Source of the DNA: Thermoproteota archaeon
GTDB lineage: Archaea; Korarchaeota; Korarchaeia; Korarchaeales; Korarchaeaceae
Assembly (NCBI GenBank): GCA_027491915.1
Contig: JAOZGC010000002.1
Span: 186,001-250,000, forward strand
DNA: 64,000 nucleotides
Direction of reading: 5' to 3'
Below are positions 24,128 through 32,641 of the stretch, one piece after another. A program made the translations under genes and the position numbers. Each line of letters starts with the position of its first letter. The first letter of the stretch is position 1. Below the pieces are notes generated by a model that saw only the letters and a program-made list of their open reading frames with translations, had not been told where the DNA came from and did no database searches.

Positions 24128-25456
24128 TCACGGCCAGATGCCGCGCCACTTCATGGCGCTGACGACCCGGTCTATGGCGAGCCAGAGGGCCGCCGTCCTC
24201 ATGTCAATCTTCTTCTCCTCGTGCAGGCTGTAGACGTCCCTGAAGGCCCTGGTCATCTTTGCCCTGAGCTTGTTCCTGACGGTCTCCAGGTCCCACCACT
24301 CCCTGTACCTGGCCTGAACCCACTCGAAGTAGCTGACGGTGACCCCCCCGGCGTTGGCCAGTATGTCCGGTATCATGAGGACGCCCTTCTCGTGCAGTAT
24401 GTCGTCGGCCTCCGGGGTGGTCGGCCCGTTGGCCGCCTCGGCTATCAGCTTGGCCTTTATCCTGTCGGCGTTGTCCTTCGTTATGACGTTCTCTATGGCC
24501 GCCGGTATGAGGACGTCGACGTCGAGCTCCAGCAGCTTGGCGTTGGCCGCCTTGGCGTCTTTATCCAAATTGGTTGCCCCCGGGAAGTCTCTGACGCTCT
24601 TATCATCGCTCTTCTGCTTGTGAGCCAGCACCGCATCCGGATCCAGTCCGTCGGGATTGTATATGCCTCCCTTGCTGTCGCTGACCGCCACAACCTTCAT
24701 GCCCAACTCGTGCATGAACTTGGCCGCGAAGTACCCGGCGTTCCCGTATCCCTGAACCGCTGCGGTGGCCCTCTTCGGATCTATGTTGAGGACCCTTATG
24801 GCCTCCTCGACGGTGTACTGCAGTCCCCTGGCCGTGGCCTCGTTCCTGCCCTCGCTGCCGCCCACCTCCAGCGGCTTGCCGGTGACCACGCCCGGCTCCG
24901 GATAGCCCACAATCTGGCTGTAGGTGTCCATTATCCAGGCCATCTCCCTGGGTCCGGTGTAGACGTCGGGGGCCGGTATGTCCCTGTTGACTCCTATTAT
25001 GGGGGATATCATGAAGGCGTATCTCCTGGTCAGCCTCTCCAGCTCTCCCTGGCTTAGGGCGTGCGGATCCACCTTTATCCCGCCCTTCGCCCCCCCGTAG
25101 GGTATGTCAACCACGGCGGTCTTCCAGGTCATCCACATAGCCAGGGCCTTCACCTCGTCCCTGTGGACGCCTGGGTGATACCTTATCCCGCCCTTGCACG
25201 GCCCCCTGGCGTCGTTGTGCTGGACCCTCCAACCGAGGAAGACCTCTATGCTGCCGTCGTCCATCCTAACAGGTATCTGGACCTCAAGCACCCTCTTCGG
25301 GGTCGCGAGTATCTTGTGATAGCTTGAATCGAGGTTCATGGCCTCAGCGGCCTTGTCCAGCTGCCTGAGGGCGTTGTACCAGGGATTCACCTCGGGGGGA
25401 GGGGTCGTCCCGAGGACGGCGTACGCCTCCCCTATGGGCACCCTCTTCTCGGTCAT
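24128..25456 (-). CDS. gdhA: Glutamate dehydrogenase
   Basis: A 442-residue hexameric-type GDH that interconverts glutamate and 2-oxoglutarate plus ammonia. Key blocks are the substrate-binding GPCKGGIRYHP, the catalytic lysine loop DIPYGGAKGGIKVDP, PAPDVYTG and the Rossmann motif VQGYGNAGYFAA. The NAD/NADP preference cannot be read safely. The ATG has a strong Shine-Dalgarno (GGGGTGATC) and a TTTTAA box 46 bases upstream, so unlike many neighbours it has a leader of about 20 bases and its own terminator. This fits a highly expressed monocistronic gene. Confidence 0.96.
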   Translation of the reverse strand: MTEKRVPIGEAYAVLGTTPPPEVNPWYNALRQLDKAAEAMNLDSSYHKILATPKRVLEVQIPVRMDDGSIEVFLGWRVQHNDARGPCKGGIRYHPGVHRDEVKALAMWMTWKTAVVDIPYGGAKGGIKVDPHALSQGELERLTRRYAFMISPIIGVNRDIPAPDVYTGPREMAWIMDTYSQIVGYPEPGVVTGKPLEVGGSEGRNEATARGLQYTVEEAIRVLNIDPKRATAAVQGYGNAGYFAAKFMHELGMKVVAVSDSKGGIYNPDGLDPDAVLAHKQKSDDKSVRDFPGATNLDKDAKAANAKLLELDVDVLIPAAIENVITKDNADRIKAKLIAEAANGPTTPEADDILHEKGVLMIPDILANAGGVTVSYFEWVQARYREWWDLETVRNKLRAKMTRAFRDVYSLHEEKKIDMRTAALWLAIDRVVSAMKWRGIWP

Positions 25457-25498
25457 TCAGATCACCCCTCTGGGGCGGGTGATCGAGACGGTCGATTC

Positions 25499-25504
25499 TT
25501 AAAA
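25499..25504 (-). promoter_or_regulatory. TATA box of gdhA
   Basis: TTTTAA on the minus strand with an A-rich flank. It predicts a start near 25476 and a short leader carrying GAGGGGTGATC just before the ATG. Confidence 0.6.
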
Positions 25505-25527
25505 GTTTTTACATTTAATCATTAGAC

Positions 25528-25549
25528 GATGGAGGGGCGTCCCTCCATC
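25528..25549. repeat. Perfect 9-bp inverted repeat upstream of the gdhA promoter
   Basis: GATGGAGGG-GCGT-CCCTCCATC lies 25-45 bases upstream of the gdhA TATA box and about 85 bases beyond the geranylgeranyl reductase stop. It could be an operator or activator site for gdhA, or a hairpin ending the reductase transcript. No T-run follows it. Confidence 0.5.
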
Positions 25550-25633
25550 TCTGTATCGTTAGAACTGGCCCTTTTAGATGAAACTACCTGATCTAATATC
25601 AGATCTAATTCTTATAACCTACGAAAATTGGAT

Positions 25634-26764
25634 CTACGGCGAGACGAGGGTCTTCAACCAGGCCAGCGGCAGCCTCCTCTTTGCCCACCTCCAGAACCCG
25701 GAGAAGCTGATCTTTCCTATGGCATAGTCTGTAAATTTTTCTGCTATTGGCCTGTAAACCATCATTATCTCAAAGAATTTTCGGATTCTAGGGAGAACTA
25801 TCTTTGAGACCTTGAGCCTGACGCCGGCCTCCTCCAGGACCGAGGACATCCCATCGACGTAGGACCGGACAGGATCTCCTCCCCCCCGGCGGCGGAGGAG
25901 GGATCTCGCGGCCACCTCCGCGCTCAGGACCGCGTAGTATATGCCCTCCCCCGTGAACGGATCCGCCAGGCCGGCGGCGTCCCCAACCAGCATGACCCTG
26001 TTCCCGGCCACCACGCGGCGGGCCCCGACCGGTATCACCCCTCCCCTGGCCTCCCACCCGTCCGGCTCTCCCAGCCAGCTCAGGTGGGCCCTCAGGGCCC
26101 GGGCCAGGTCCATCCCGGGGTGAGGGATGCCCCCCACCCCGATGTTCAGACCTCCGTCGAACGGGAAGACCCAGCCGTACCCCCCGTCGACGGCGTCCAT
26201 CTTGAACACGAGGTCGTCCCCCGACCTATCCTGGAGCACCACGTCGAGCGCGAGTATGAGCTCGGAGGTCGTCCAACCCGACCTCAGGCCGGCCAACAAC
26301 CCGGTCTTCCCCGCCGCCCCGTCGGCCCCGACCACGTAGTCCGCCTCCAGGATCCCGCCGTCGAACCTCACCTCCCAGCCTCTGGCGATCCGCCTCATCC
26401 CCCTGAGGGAGGTTCCCTCCAACACGTTGGCTCCCCTACTTTCGGCCTCCCTGGCGAGCCACTCGTCGAATTTCGCCCTGTCCGTGACCGCCACGGCGAA
26501 CGGCCTCCTATCCAGCGTTCCCTCCTTACCCCAGCCGATCAGCCTTATCCTCGATATCTTCTTCACCCTCGGTATGCCCTCGACCCGGAAGCCCAGCTCC
26601 CTCAACAGGTTCCAGGTCTTGAGCGTCAGCCCTCCCCCGCACGGCTTTACCCTAGGGATGCCCTCCCTCTCCAGCACCGTCACCCTGAGGCCGGACTCGG
26701 CCAGAAGCGCGGCCGTCACGGATCCGGCCGGACCGGCCCCCACAACCGCCACGTCGCACCTCAA
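25634..26764 (-). CDS. Geranylgeranyl reductase family flavoprotein
   Basis: A 376-residue FAD-dependent reductase that saturates geranylgeranyl chains of archaeal membrane lipids or quinone tails. The N-terminal dinucleotide fold VAVVGAGPAGSVTAALLAES, the conserved KPCGGGLT and the second FAD motif VMLVGDAAGLADPFTGEGI are clear. I place the start at TTG 26764, about 29 bases from a TATATTA block (26791-26797). A GTG at 26776 is also possible and would add four residues. It may act with the UbiA/UbiD pair nearby in quinone synthesis, but that link is only positional. Confidence 0.9.
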   Translation of the reverse strand: MRCDVAVVGAGPAGSVTAALLAESGLRVTVLEREGIPRVKPCGGGLTLKTWNLLRELGFRVEGIPRVKKISRIRLIGWGKEGTLDRRPFAVAVTDRAKFDEWLAREAESRGANVLEGTSLRGMRRIARGWEVRFDGGILEADYVVGADGAAGKTGLLAGLRSGWTTSELILALDVVLQDRSGDDLVFKMDAVDGGYGWVFPFDGGLNIGVGGIPHPGMDLARALRAHLSWLGEPDGWEARGGVIPVGARRVVAGNRVMLVGDAAGLADPFTGEGIYYAVLSAEVAARSLLRRRGGGDPVRSYVDGMSSVLEEAGVRLKVSKIVLPRIRKFFEIMMVYRPIAEKFTDYAIGKISFSGFWRWAKRRLPLAWLKTLVSP

Positions 26765-26846
26765 GGCGCCGCACACCGCTCGGTCCTTCCTATATTAGGG
26801 TTGGCCCGCTCATCATCATTAAAAGGGCGGCCGCCCGCGGGACTGG

Positions 26847-28004
26847 ATGCCGACCGCCGTCTTGCCCTTTTTCACGGCAGGCGATCTAGAATCAACCGAG
26901 TTCTCCGACCTGGCGGCCGCGCTGGCTTGGGTCTCCTCGAAGAGGGATAGGGGAGGTGGATTCCTCAGGAGGAGGCCGCCCGAGGAGCTGGATAGGATGG
27001 TCAGGCTGTGTCTCCGACTCGAGCCGCTGAACGTTGGAGAGGGCGGATTGGAGGGATGCGCGCTCTTCGATCCGTCGAACCTCTTTCACCTCAGAATCAA
27101 GATCACCAGCCATCGCCTGATCTCCCCTCCTTCCCTGCAGACCGCGATCCTCACCTCTCCGGACCTCCATACCTTGGCGGCCAGGGCCCGCGCGGCGGCG
27201 GACGCCATATCTACCTCCGCGAGGGAGATGGACTTCCCGGGTCTCGTCCCCGGCCGGGCGGCCGCCGCCGTGTTGAGGGAGGCGAGGGAGGGGGAGTGTC
27301 GCGGGGCGGTTCCCCCTAGATCCGGCGGGGTAGATTCACGCGGGGAGCTTGAGAGGGCTGTCGATCTGGCAAAGAAGTTCGAGCGGGAGCTGCCCAGCAT
27401 CGAGGCGGCGCTGGCCGCCGTCAAGTCAACCATGGAGGCGTGGTCCTCGAGGTTGGCAGACAAGGAGAGGGAACTGATGGAGGGGGGCGATAATTCTGGA
27501 AGCGATCTGCACGACCGTGCGGCGGCCGAGAAAAGTTTGATCTTAGGTTCCCTCGGCAGGCTCAGATCTGTACTGGAATCCGAGGTCTCGAACAGGAGAG
27601 AGCTAATCTTTGCGCTGTCTTGGGACGGGAGCTGTCCTGAGAGGCTCGACTTCCCAGCCTACGTCGCCCTGCTCAGGGGAAGGCGGAGGAGGATCATGTT
27701 CGTACCCCCCCTGGGTCGTGAGAAAGGAGGATTGGGGGAGTCCTTAAAGAGGTTGCTCGGGAGGGCCTCCTACTCCCTGAGGCCGAGAATCCCGACGGCG
27801 GATCTGGTCAACAGGGCTGAGGAGGCCCTGGGCCCCGGGGGATCCATGTGGGAGTGGTTCCGCGATGAGACAGGGAGGTGGGACGAGCTTCCCCTATCAC
27901 CGGACGGCGAGAGGGAGGTGTCAATCTCCCTGGCCAACATGACCCGGGCGGGAATCCTCAACGACAGGGCGGCCTCGGAGACTCTCGAGGTAATCCTGTC
28001 CTGA
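26847..28004 (+). CDS. Hypothetical protein with central coiled coil
   Basis: A 385-residue protein I do not recognise. It starts MPTAVLPFFTAGD about 27 bases after a TTAAAA block (26819-26824), so it is probably leaderless. A helical, charged middle region (about 150-265: ELERAVDLAKKFERELPSI, AAVKSTMEAWSSRLADKERE) looks like a coiled coil. The C-terminal third is basic then mixed, with RGRRRRIMFVPPLGREKGG. There is no signal peptide or membrane segment, so it is likely cytoplasmic. It lies upstream of OsmC-UbiD-UbiA on the same strand with its own gap. Confidence 0.62.
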   Translation: MPTAVLPFFTAGDLESTEFSDLAAALAWVSSKRDRGGGFLRRRPPEELDRMVRLCLRLEPLNVGEGGLEGCALFDPSNLFHLRIKITSHRLISPPSLQTAILTSPDLHTLAARARAAADAISTSAREMDFPGLVPGRAAAAVLREAREGECRGAVPPRSGGVDSRGELERAVDLAKKFERELPSIEAALAAVKSTMEAWSSRLADKERELMEGGDNSGSDLHDRAAAEKSLILGSLGRLRSVLESEVSNRRELIFALSWDGSCPERLDFPAYVALLRGRRRRIMFVPPLGREKGGLGESLKRLLGRASYSLRPRIPTADLVNRAEEALGPGGSMWEWFRDETGRWDELPLSPDGEREVSISLANMTRAGILNDRAASETLEVILS

Positions 28005-28047
28005 TCCTCAATTTTAATCTCCCTGCAGTCAACTGACGGCGGTCGCT

Positions 28048-28467
28048 ATGAGGGTCGAGGTGGCTTCCGGCGGGGGCTCCTACTTCGTCGGCTTTGGGGA
28101 CTCCGGTCACGGAGTCGTGATGGATTCCTCCAAGGAAGAGGGGGGGACCGACCTGGGCCCCAGACCCATAGAACTCTTCCTCATGGCGGCGGCCGGCTGC
28201 ACGGCCTTCGACGTGGCGCAGATCCTCTCCAAGAGCGGAGCCGAGTTCGACGAGATCCGGGTCATCGCCGATGCCGAGAGGGCGCCTGATCACCCGAGGA
28301 TCTTCGTCTCCGTCAGGTTTCACTACGTGATCGTCGGTGACGTCGACCCGAGTTTGGTGGAGAGGGCCATCTCGCTGTCCCAGCGCAGGTACTGCTCGGC
28401 CAGCGCCATGATCAGAAGGTCCGGCGCGGAAATCTATACCTCCTTCGAGTTGATCGGGAGGAAATGA
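28048..28467 (+). CDS. OsmC-family protein
   Basis: A 139-residue OsmC/Ohr-fold protein. The two family cysteines are present in AAAGCTAFDVAQIL and RRYCSASAMI, so thiol-dependent peroxidase chemistry is possible, although archaeal members often have unknown substrates. An ATTTTAAT block near 28010 is the likely promoter. It is followed one base later by ubiD, so the two are cotranscribed. A second OsmC-type gene lies at 39451. Confidence 0.85.
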   Translation: MRVEVASGGGSYFVGFGDSGHGVVMDSSKEEGGTDLGPRPIELFLMAAAGCTAFDVAQILSKSGAEFDEIRVIADAERAPDHPRIFVSVRFHYVIVGDVDPSLVERAISLSQRRYCSASAMIRRSGAEIYTSFELIGRK

Positions 28468-28468
28468 G

Positions 28469-29944
28469 ATGGCCCACAGGGACCTGAGGGAGTACCTGGC
28501 AGCCTTGGAGGAGAGAGGGCTCCTCAGGAGGGTATCTGTTGAGGTGGATCCAATCCTCGAGGCGGCCGAGATCCTCAGGAGGGTCATGTACTCCAGTGGT
28601 CCGGCAGTCCTCTTTGAGAGGCTGAAGGGCCACCCGGGGTGGAAGCTGGTCGGGAACCTGTTCGGGGGCGACGAATTCTTTGAGGCGGCCTTCGGGGCCA
28701 GGAGGCTGGAGTCGCTGGGCGAGAGGCTGACCGGCCTCCTGGCCTCCCCTCCCCCGTCCGGCCTGCTGGAGAAGGTCAGGGGTCTGACTAAGGTGGCGGG
28801 CCTCGCATCTTACCTACCCAGGCCGACGTCCGGGGGTCCCGTAAAGGAGGTCAGACTGGATCCGAGCGAGGAGGGACTCCTCTCTCTCCCCGCCTTGAAG
28901 ACCTGGCCCGGAGATGCCGGCAGGTTTCTCACCTATCCCCTCGTCTTCACCAGAGATCCGGAGACCGGAATCACCGATGTGGGGGTCTACAGGATGCAAA
29001 TATACGACAACGAGACGGCGGGAATGCACTGGCACATCCACAAGAGGGGGGCGGCGTACTCCGAAGCCGCGCTGAGGATGGGGAGGAGGGAGATAGAGGT
29101 CGCGGTCGTCGTGGGTGCGGATCCCGCCACCGCCCTCGCCGCCGCTGCCCCCGTGCCCCACCCTATCGACAAGCTCCTGTTCGCCGGCCTGATCGCCGGT
29201 CGGGGCATTGAGGTCGTTCGGGCCGACTTGGTTGACCTGTGGGTCCCCGCCCGCGCCGAGCTTGTCCTGGAGGGCCGCGTTTCCCTGGAGGAGACGAGGA
29301 TCGAAGGTCCTTTCGGGGACCACACCGGGTACTACACTCCGCCGGCCCCCTACCCCGTCTTCCACCTCGAGAGGATTACCCGGAGGAGGGACCCGATCTT
29401 CCACGCCACCGTCGTGGGCAGGCCCCCCCTTGAGGACGCGCGCATAGGGAAGGCGATAGAGAGGATTTTCCTCCCCCTCCTGAGGACCCTCCTTCCTGAG
29501 GTGGTGGACATCAACCTCCCCGAGTACGGCCTCTTCCAGGGGGTGGCCGTGGTCTCGATAAGGAAGAGGTACCCGGGCCAGGCCAAGAGGGTAATGATGG
29601 GCCTGTGGGGGTTGGGTCAGTTCTCCCTCACCAAGATGATAGTGGTGGTTGACCAGGACGTTGACGTGCACGACCTGAACGAGGTCTTGTACGCCGTGTC
29701 GACCTGCGTCGATCCGGAGAGGGACGTGCTCATAGTGGAAGGGGCTCCGACCGACGTGCTCGACCACTCCTCTCCGGAAGTCGGGTACGGCAGCAAGCTG
29801 GGCATAGACGCGACCCGAAAGCTCCCAGAAGAGATGGACGGGAGGGAATGGCCCGAGCCAGCGAGGCCGGATCCCGAGACCGTGAGGCTGGTGGACGAGA
29901 GGTGGGGTGAATACGGGCTTGGAGATACGGTGGGACCCGGGTGA
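28469..29944 (+). CDS. ubiD: UbiD-family prenylated-FMN decarboxylase
   Basis: A 491-residue UbiD-type (de)carboxylase. It carries GMHWHIHKRGAAYSEA near the prFMN site, the catalytic EGPFGDHTGYY glutamate region, and the C-terminal GSKLGIDATRK block. With a UbiA prenyltransferase overlapping its 3' end, a role in quinone or related aromatic prenyl lipid synthesis is likely. No UbiX flavin prenyltransferase is in the window. It overlaps ubiA by 38 bases. Confidence 0.9.
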   Translation: MAHRDLREYLAALEERGLLRRVSVEVDPILEAAEILRRVMYSSGPAVLFERLKGHPGWKLVGNLFGGDEFFEAAFGARRLESLGERLTGLLASPPPSGLLEKVRGLTKVAGLASYLPRPTSGGPVKEVRLDPSEEGLLSLPALKTWPGDAGRFLTYPLVFTRDPETGITDVGVYRMQIYDNETAGMHWHIHKRGAAYSEAALRMGRREIEVAVVVGADPATALAAAAPVPHPIDKLLFAGLIAGRGIEVVRADLVDLWVPARAELVLEGRVSLEETRIEGPFGDHTGYYTPPAPYPVFHLERITRRRDPIFHATVVGRPPLEDARIGKAIERIFLPLLRTLLPEVVDINLPEYGLFQGVAVVSIRKRYPGQAKRVMMGLWGLGQFSLTKMIVVVDQDVDVHDLNEVLYAVSTCVDPERDVLIVEGAPTDVLDHSSPEVGYGSKLGIDATRKLPEEMDGREWPEPARPDPETVRLVDERWGEYGLGDTVGPG

Positions 29945-30821
29945 GTCTCTTGGCGGGGGGCTGAGGGCCTACCTCAGGTTGATCCGCCTCGAGCACACCC
30001 TGTTCAGCCTCCCCTTCGCCTACGCTGGCGGGGCCCTGGCGGTTGGCAGACTGCCAGCGGCGCGGGAGGTTCTCTGGATGACCCTGGCCGTCTTTGGGCT
30101 CAGGTCCGCGGCCATGGCCTACAACAATCTGGCCGATCTGGACATAGACTCCGCCAATCCCAGGACCAGGGGGAGACCCCTGGTAACCGGCGCGGTGACC
30201 CGGCGGGGGGCCTGGGTCGTGGTGGCCCTGGGGAGCATAGTATACTACCTCTCGTCGGCCGCCCTTAACCTCTACGCCGCAGAGCTCAGCCCGATCCTGT
30301 GGGCCCTGGCCATGAGCTACCCCCACTCCAAGAGGATCCACCCTCTTCCCCACCTCCACCTGGGGCTCGTCCTAGGGGCCGTCGTCATGGGCGGCGCGAT
30401 CGGGTGCTCCGGAGACGAGGTCTCCAACCTCTGGGAGGCGATGTCGTCGGTCCCGTGGGGCTACCTGGCGGCCGTGACCCTCTGGGTGGCCGGGTTCGAT
30501 GTCTTCTACTCCATAATGGACATGGACTTTGATAGGTCCATCGGCCTGAAGAGTCTCCCCGCCCTCTTGGGGGTGAACGGAGCCAGGACGGCATCGTCCC
30601 TCATGCACGCCGCTTCTTCCACCCTTCTGCTAGCATCTCCCCGGTTGTACGGGTTGGGGAGCGCGGCGCTGGCGGCGGGATTGCTGGCGGCCGCCGTGAT
30701 GGCGGCGGAGCAGGCGCTCGTATGGCGCGACCTGGATGAGATACCCCGGGCCTTCAACCTGAACCTTGGGCTCGGGTGGGTGATCTCGCTGGGGATCCTC
30801 TTGGACGTCGCCTGGTGGTAG
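29907..30821 (+). CDS. ubiA: UbiA-family aromatic prenyltransferase
   Basis: A 304-residue membrane protein with about eight or nine helices. Both Asp-rich motifs that bind Mg-prenyl diphosphate are present: NNLADLDIDSANPRTRGRPL and SIMDMDFDRSIGLKSLP. It attaches a prenyl chain to an aromatic ring, consistent with quinone synthesis next to ubiD. The GTG start lies within ubiD; the first 15 residues are not membrane-like and the start could be slightly later. The regulator at 30824 begins two bases after its stop. Confidence 0.9.
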   Translation: MNTGLEIRWDPGESLGGGLRAYLRLIRLEHTLFSLPFAYAGGALAVGRLPAAREVLWMTLAVFGLRSAAMAYNNLADLDIDSANPRTRGRPLVTGAVTRRGAWVVVALGSIVYYLSSAALNLYAAELSPILWALAMSYPHSKRIHPLPHLHLGLVLGAVVMGGAIGCSGDEVSNLWEAMSSVPWGYLAAVTLWVAGFDVFYSIMDMDFDRSIGLKSLPALLGVNGARTASSLMHAASSTLLLASPRLYGLGSAALAAGLLAAAVMAAEQALVWRDLDEIPRAFNLNLGLGWVISLGILLDVAWW

Positions 30822-30823
30822 GC

Positions 30824-31588
30824 TTGAGCGGTACGGACGAGGCCCTGAGGATCCTGCGGAAGCTTGGGCTGTCGGGATACGAGTCCAGGGTTTACCTGTC
30901 CCTCTTAGGGGGGGCGTCCACCCCCAGGGAGATATCCGAGATTTCCGGAGTTCCCACGTCCAGGGTCTACGACGTCCTCTCCAGGCTCGCGGAGAAGGGC
31001 TTTGCAGTCAGGGTGTCGAGGTCTTCCTACTCCCCGGTGAGCCCCGCGGCGGCTGCCGCCTCCCTGGCCGCCAGGATAAGGGCCGCCGCCGACGTCCGGG
31101 CCGCGGAGGTGGAGTCGGCCGCCAGGAAGCTGGCTTCAATGCTCGAGCCGACCGAGGTCCCCAGGACAACGCTGGAACTGCTCAGGGGACTGCCCCAGAT
31201 AACGGCGAGGGTCATCTCCATCTCTAAGAGGGTGGATCGGATGTATTTCATCGTGAGGAAGGCCCTAGAGGCCCTCCCAGAGCTGAGACCTATGGTCGGC
31301 TCCATCGGTCGGAGGGGGATCGACATAAGGGTCATAGTCCCCCCGGATCCGGGGCTTTCCGACCGAGAGCTCGCCCTGGCGAGGGAGGCAGACATCGAGG
31401 TGCGGGTGTCCGCCGAGACCCCCTTCGACGCGGCGATCGCCGGGGGGAGGTACTTCCTGCTGGGCATACCAGATCCCGCTTATCCCCTCCCGGACAAGGC
31501 GGTCGCGATACTGATAGACGACGTTCCCTTTGCCTCCACGGTCGAGAGGTACTTCCTCCGACTCTGGGGGGAGTCTCGACCACCGTAG
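30824..31588 (+). CDS. TrmB-family transcriptional regulator
   Basis: A 254-residue regulator with TTG start. The N-terminal winged helix (LRKLGLSGYESRVYLSLLGG, PREISEISGVPTSRVYDVLS) is typical of TrmB, followed by a helical linker (60-110) and a C-terminal effector-binding-like domain (VDRMYFIVRKALEAL, RGIDIRVIVPPDP). TrmB proteins usually control sugar or other ABC transporters. The ABC importer starting 50 bases downstream, with an inverted repeat at its promoter, is the obvious candidate target. Cotranscription with ubiA is possible. Confidence 0.85.
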   Translation: MSGTDEALRILRKLGLSGYESRVYLSLLGGASTPREISEISGVPTSRVYDVLSRLAEKGFAVRVSRSSYSPVSPAAAAASLAARIRAAADVRAAEVESAARKLASMLEPTEVPRTTLELLRGLPQITARVISISKRVDRMYFIVRKALEALPELRPMVGSIGRRGIDIRVIVPPDPGLSDRELALAREADIEVRVSAETPFDAAIAGGRYFLLGIPDPAYPLPDKAVAILIDDVPFASTVERYFLRLWGESRPP

Positions 31589-31597
31589 CCGGCCAAA

Positions 31598-31621
31598 CTT
31601 TTTTACCACTATTCGGTGGTA
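31598..31621 (+). promoter_or_regulatory. ABC-operon promoter with overlapping inverted repeat
   Basis: CTTTTTTA (31599-31606) is TATA-like. Immediately after it TACCAC (31604-31609) and GTGGTA (31616-31621) form an inverted repeat with a six-base spacer. A regulator bound here would block the TATA region and start site; the adjacent TrmB-like protein is the natural candidate. Confidence 0.55.
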
Positions 31622-31637
31622 ATGAGGGCAGGTGTGC

Positions 31638-32600
31638 ATGAGCCGCGGGACCGCCGTCCTCCTCTCCCTGATTATGGCCGTCTTCCTGGCCTCATACCTT
31701 CTAATCTCCCCGCCGAGAGAAAAACAGATCAGGATCGGAACGATACTGGGGGGAGTTTCCACCCTGGACGTCATGGCGGGGGAGGGTCCACTGGGGGACT
31801 CCCAGGTGGAGGTGAGGGAGATCCAATTCGAGAAGACCCTGGACCTGGCCCGGGCCCTCTCCACCGGAGAGGTCGACGTCGCGGTCATCCCCATTGAGAT
31901 GGCGGCCAAGCTCAGGCAGGGGGGGGCCGACGTTCTGGTCGTCGCGGTCGACATGTTTCAGAATCAGGCCGTGTTGGTCGGACGGGAGTCCGACATACGC
32001 TCGCCCGGCGATCTCGCCGGTAGGGTCGTCGGGGTTTTCACCCCCACCGGAACCTACGCCATGTTCAGGGCCTACATGAGGGAGATATACGGGATCGATC
32101 CAGAGGAAGACATGATCCTCGTGGACGAACCTCCTCCCTCCCTGATCCAGGCCTTCTCCGACGGAGAACTCGACGCCGTCGTCCTGTGGGAGCCCCTCGT
32201 CTCCAAGGCGCTGGCCTCCGGCGGCAGGATGCTGGTAAACTTCTCGGACCTCTGGTCGGAGTGGGCCGGCGGGGGGAGGCCGGTCATGATAGTCTACGCG
32301 GCCAACGGGAACTTCGTCAGGTCTCACCCGGACCTGCTGGACGAACTCGTGGGACTCAGGATGGAGGCGGCCCGATTTTGGAACTCCCACAGGGAGTCGA
32401 TCCTCGACATGCTGGAGGAAAATTACGGCCTGACGCGGCCCGCGGCGGAGTCGGCTTACGACAGGGTGTCGATATGGGAAGGTCCCCTGACGGACGACGT
32501 GGTGCGGGCCTCCATGAAGGTTCTGAGGCTGGCCTGGTTGGGCGGCTACCTCCGGGAGGATCCGGAGGGTCTGGGAGAGACCTTCTTCTGGAGGGGGTAG
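31638..32600 (+). CDS. ABC transporter substrate-binding protein, NMT1/taurine-nitrate type
   Basis: A 320-residue periplasmic-binding fold protein anchored by an N-terminal helix (AVLLSLIMAVFLASYLLI). The body has the type II binding fold pattern of the NMT1/SsuA/TauA family: IRIGTILGGVSTLD, GEVDVAVIPIEMAAKL, LAGRVVGVFTPTGT, DGELDAVVLWEPLVSKAL. Family substrates include nitrate, sulfonates, taurine and thiamine precursors; which applies here is unknown. ATG 31638 follows an AGGTG ribosome site; a GTG at 31632 would add two residues. First gene of a three-gene importer operon. Confidence 0.85.
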   Translation: MSRGTAVLLSLIMAVFLASYLLISPPREKQIRIGTILGGVSTLDVMAGEGPLGDSQVEVREIQFEKTLDLARALSTGEVDVAVIPIEMAAKLRQGGADVLVVAVDMFQNQAVLVGRESDIRSPGDLAGRVVGVFTPTGTYAMFRAYMREIYGIDPEEDMILVDEPPPSLIQAFSDGELDAVVLWEPLVSKALASGGRMLVNFSDLWSEWAGGGRPVMIVYAANGNFVRSHPDLLDELVGLRMEAARFWNSHRESILDMLEENYGLTRPAAESAYDRVSIWEGPLTDDVVRASMKVLRLAWLGGYLREDPEGLGETFFWRG

Positions 32601-32641
32601 GCTGGATCTCGGCAGTCGCCACCCTCCTGCTCGGATGGGAG

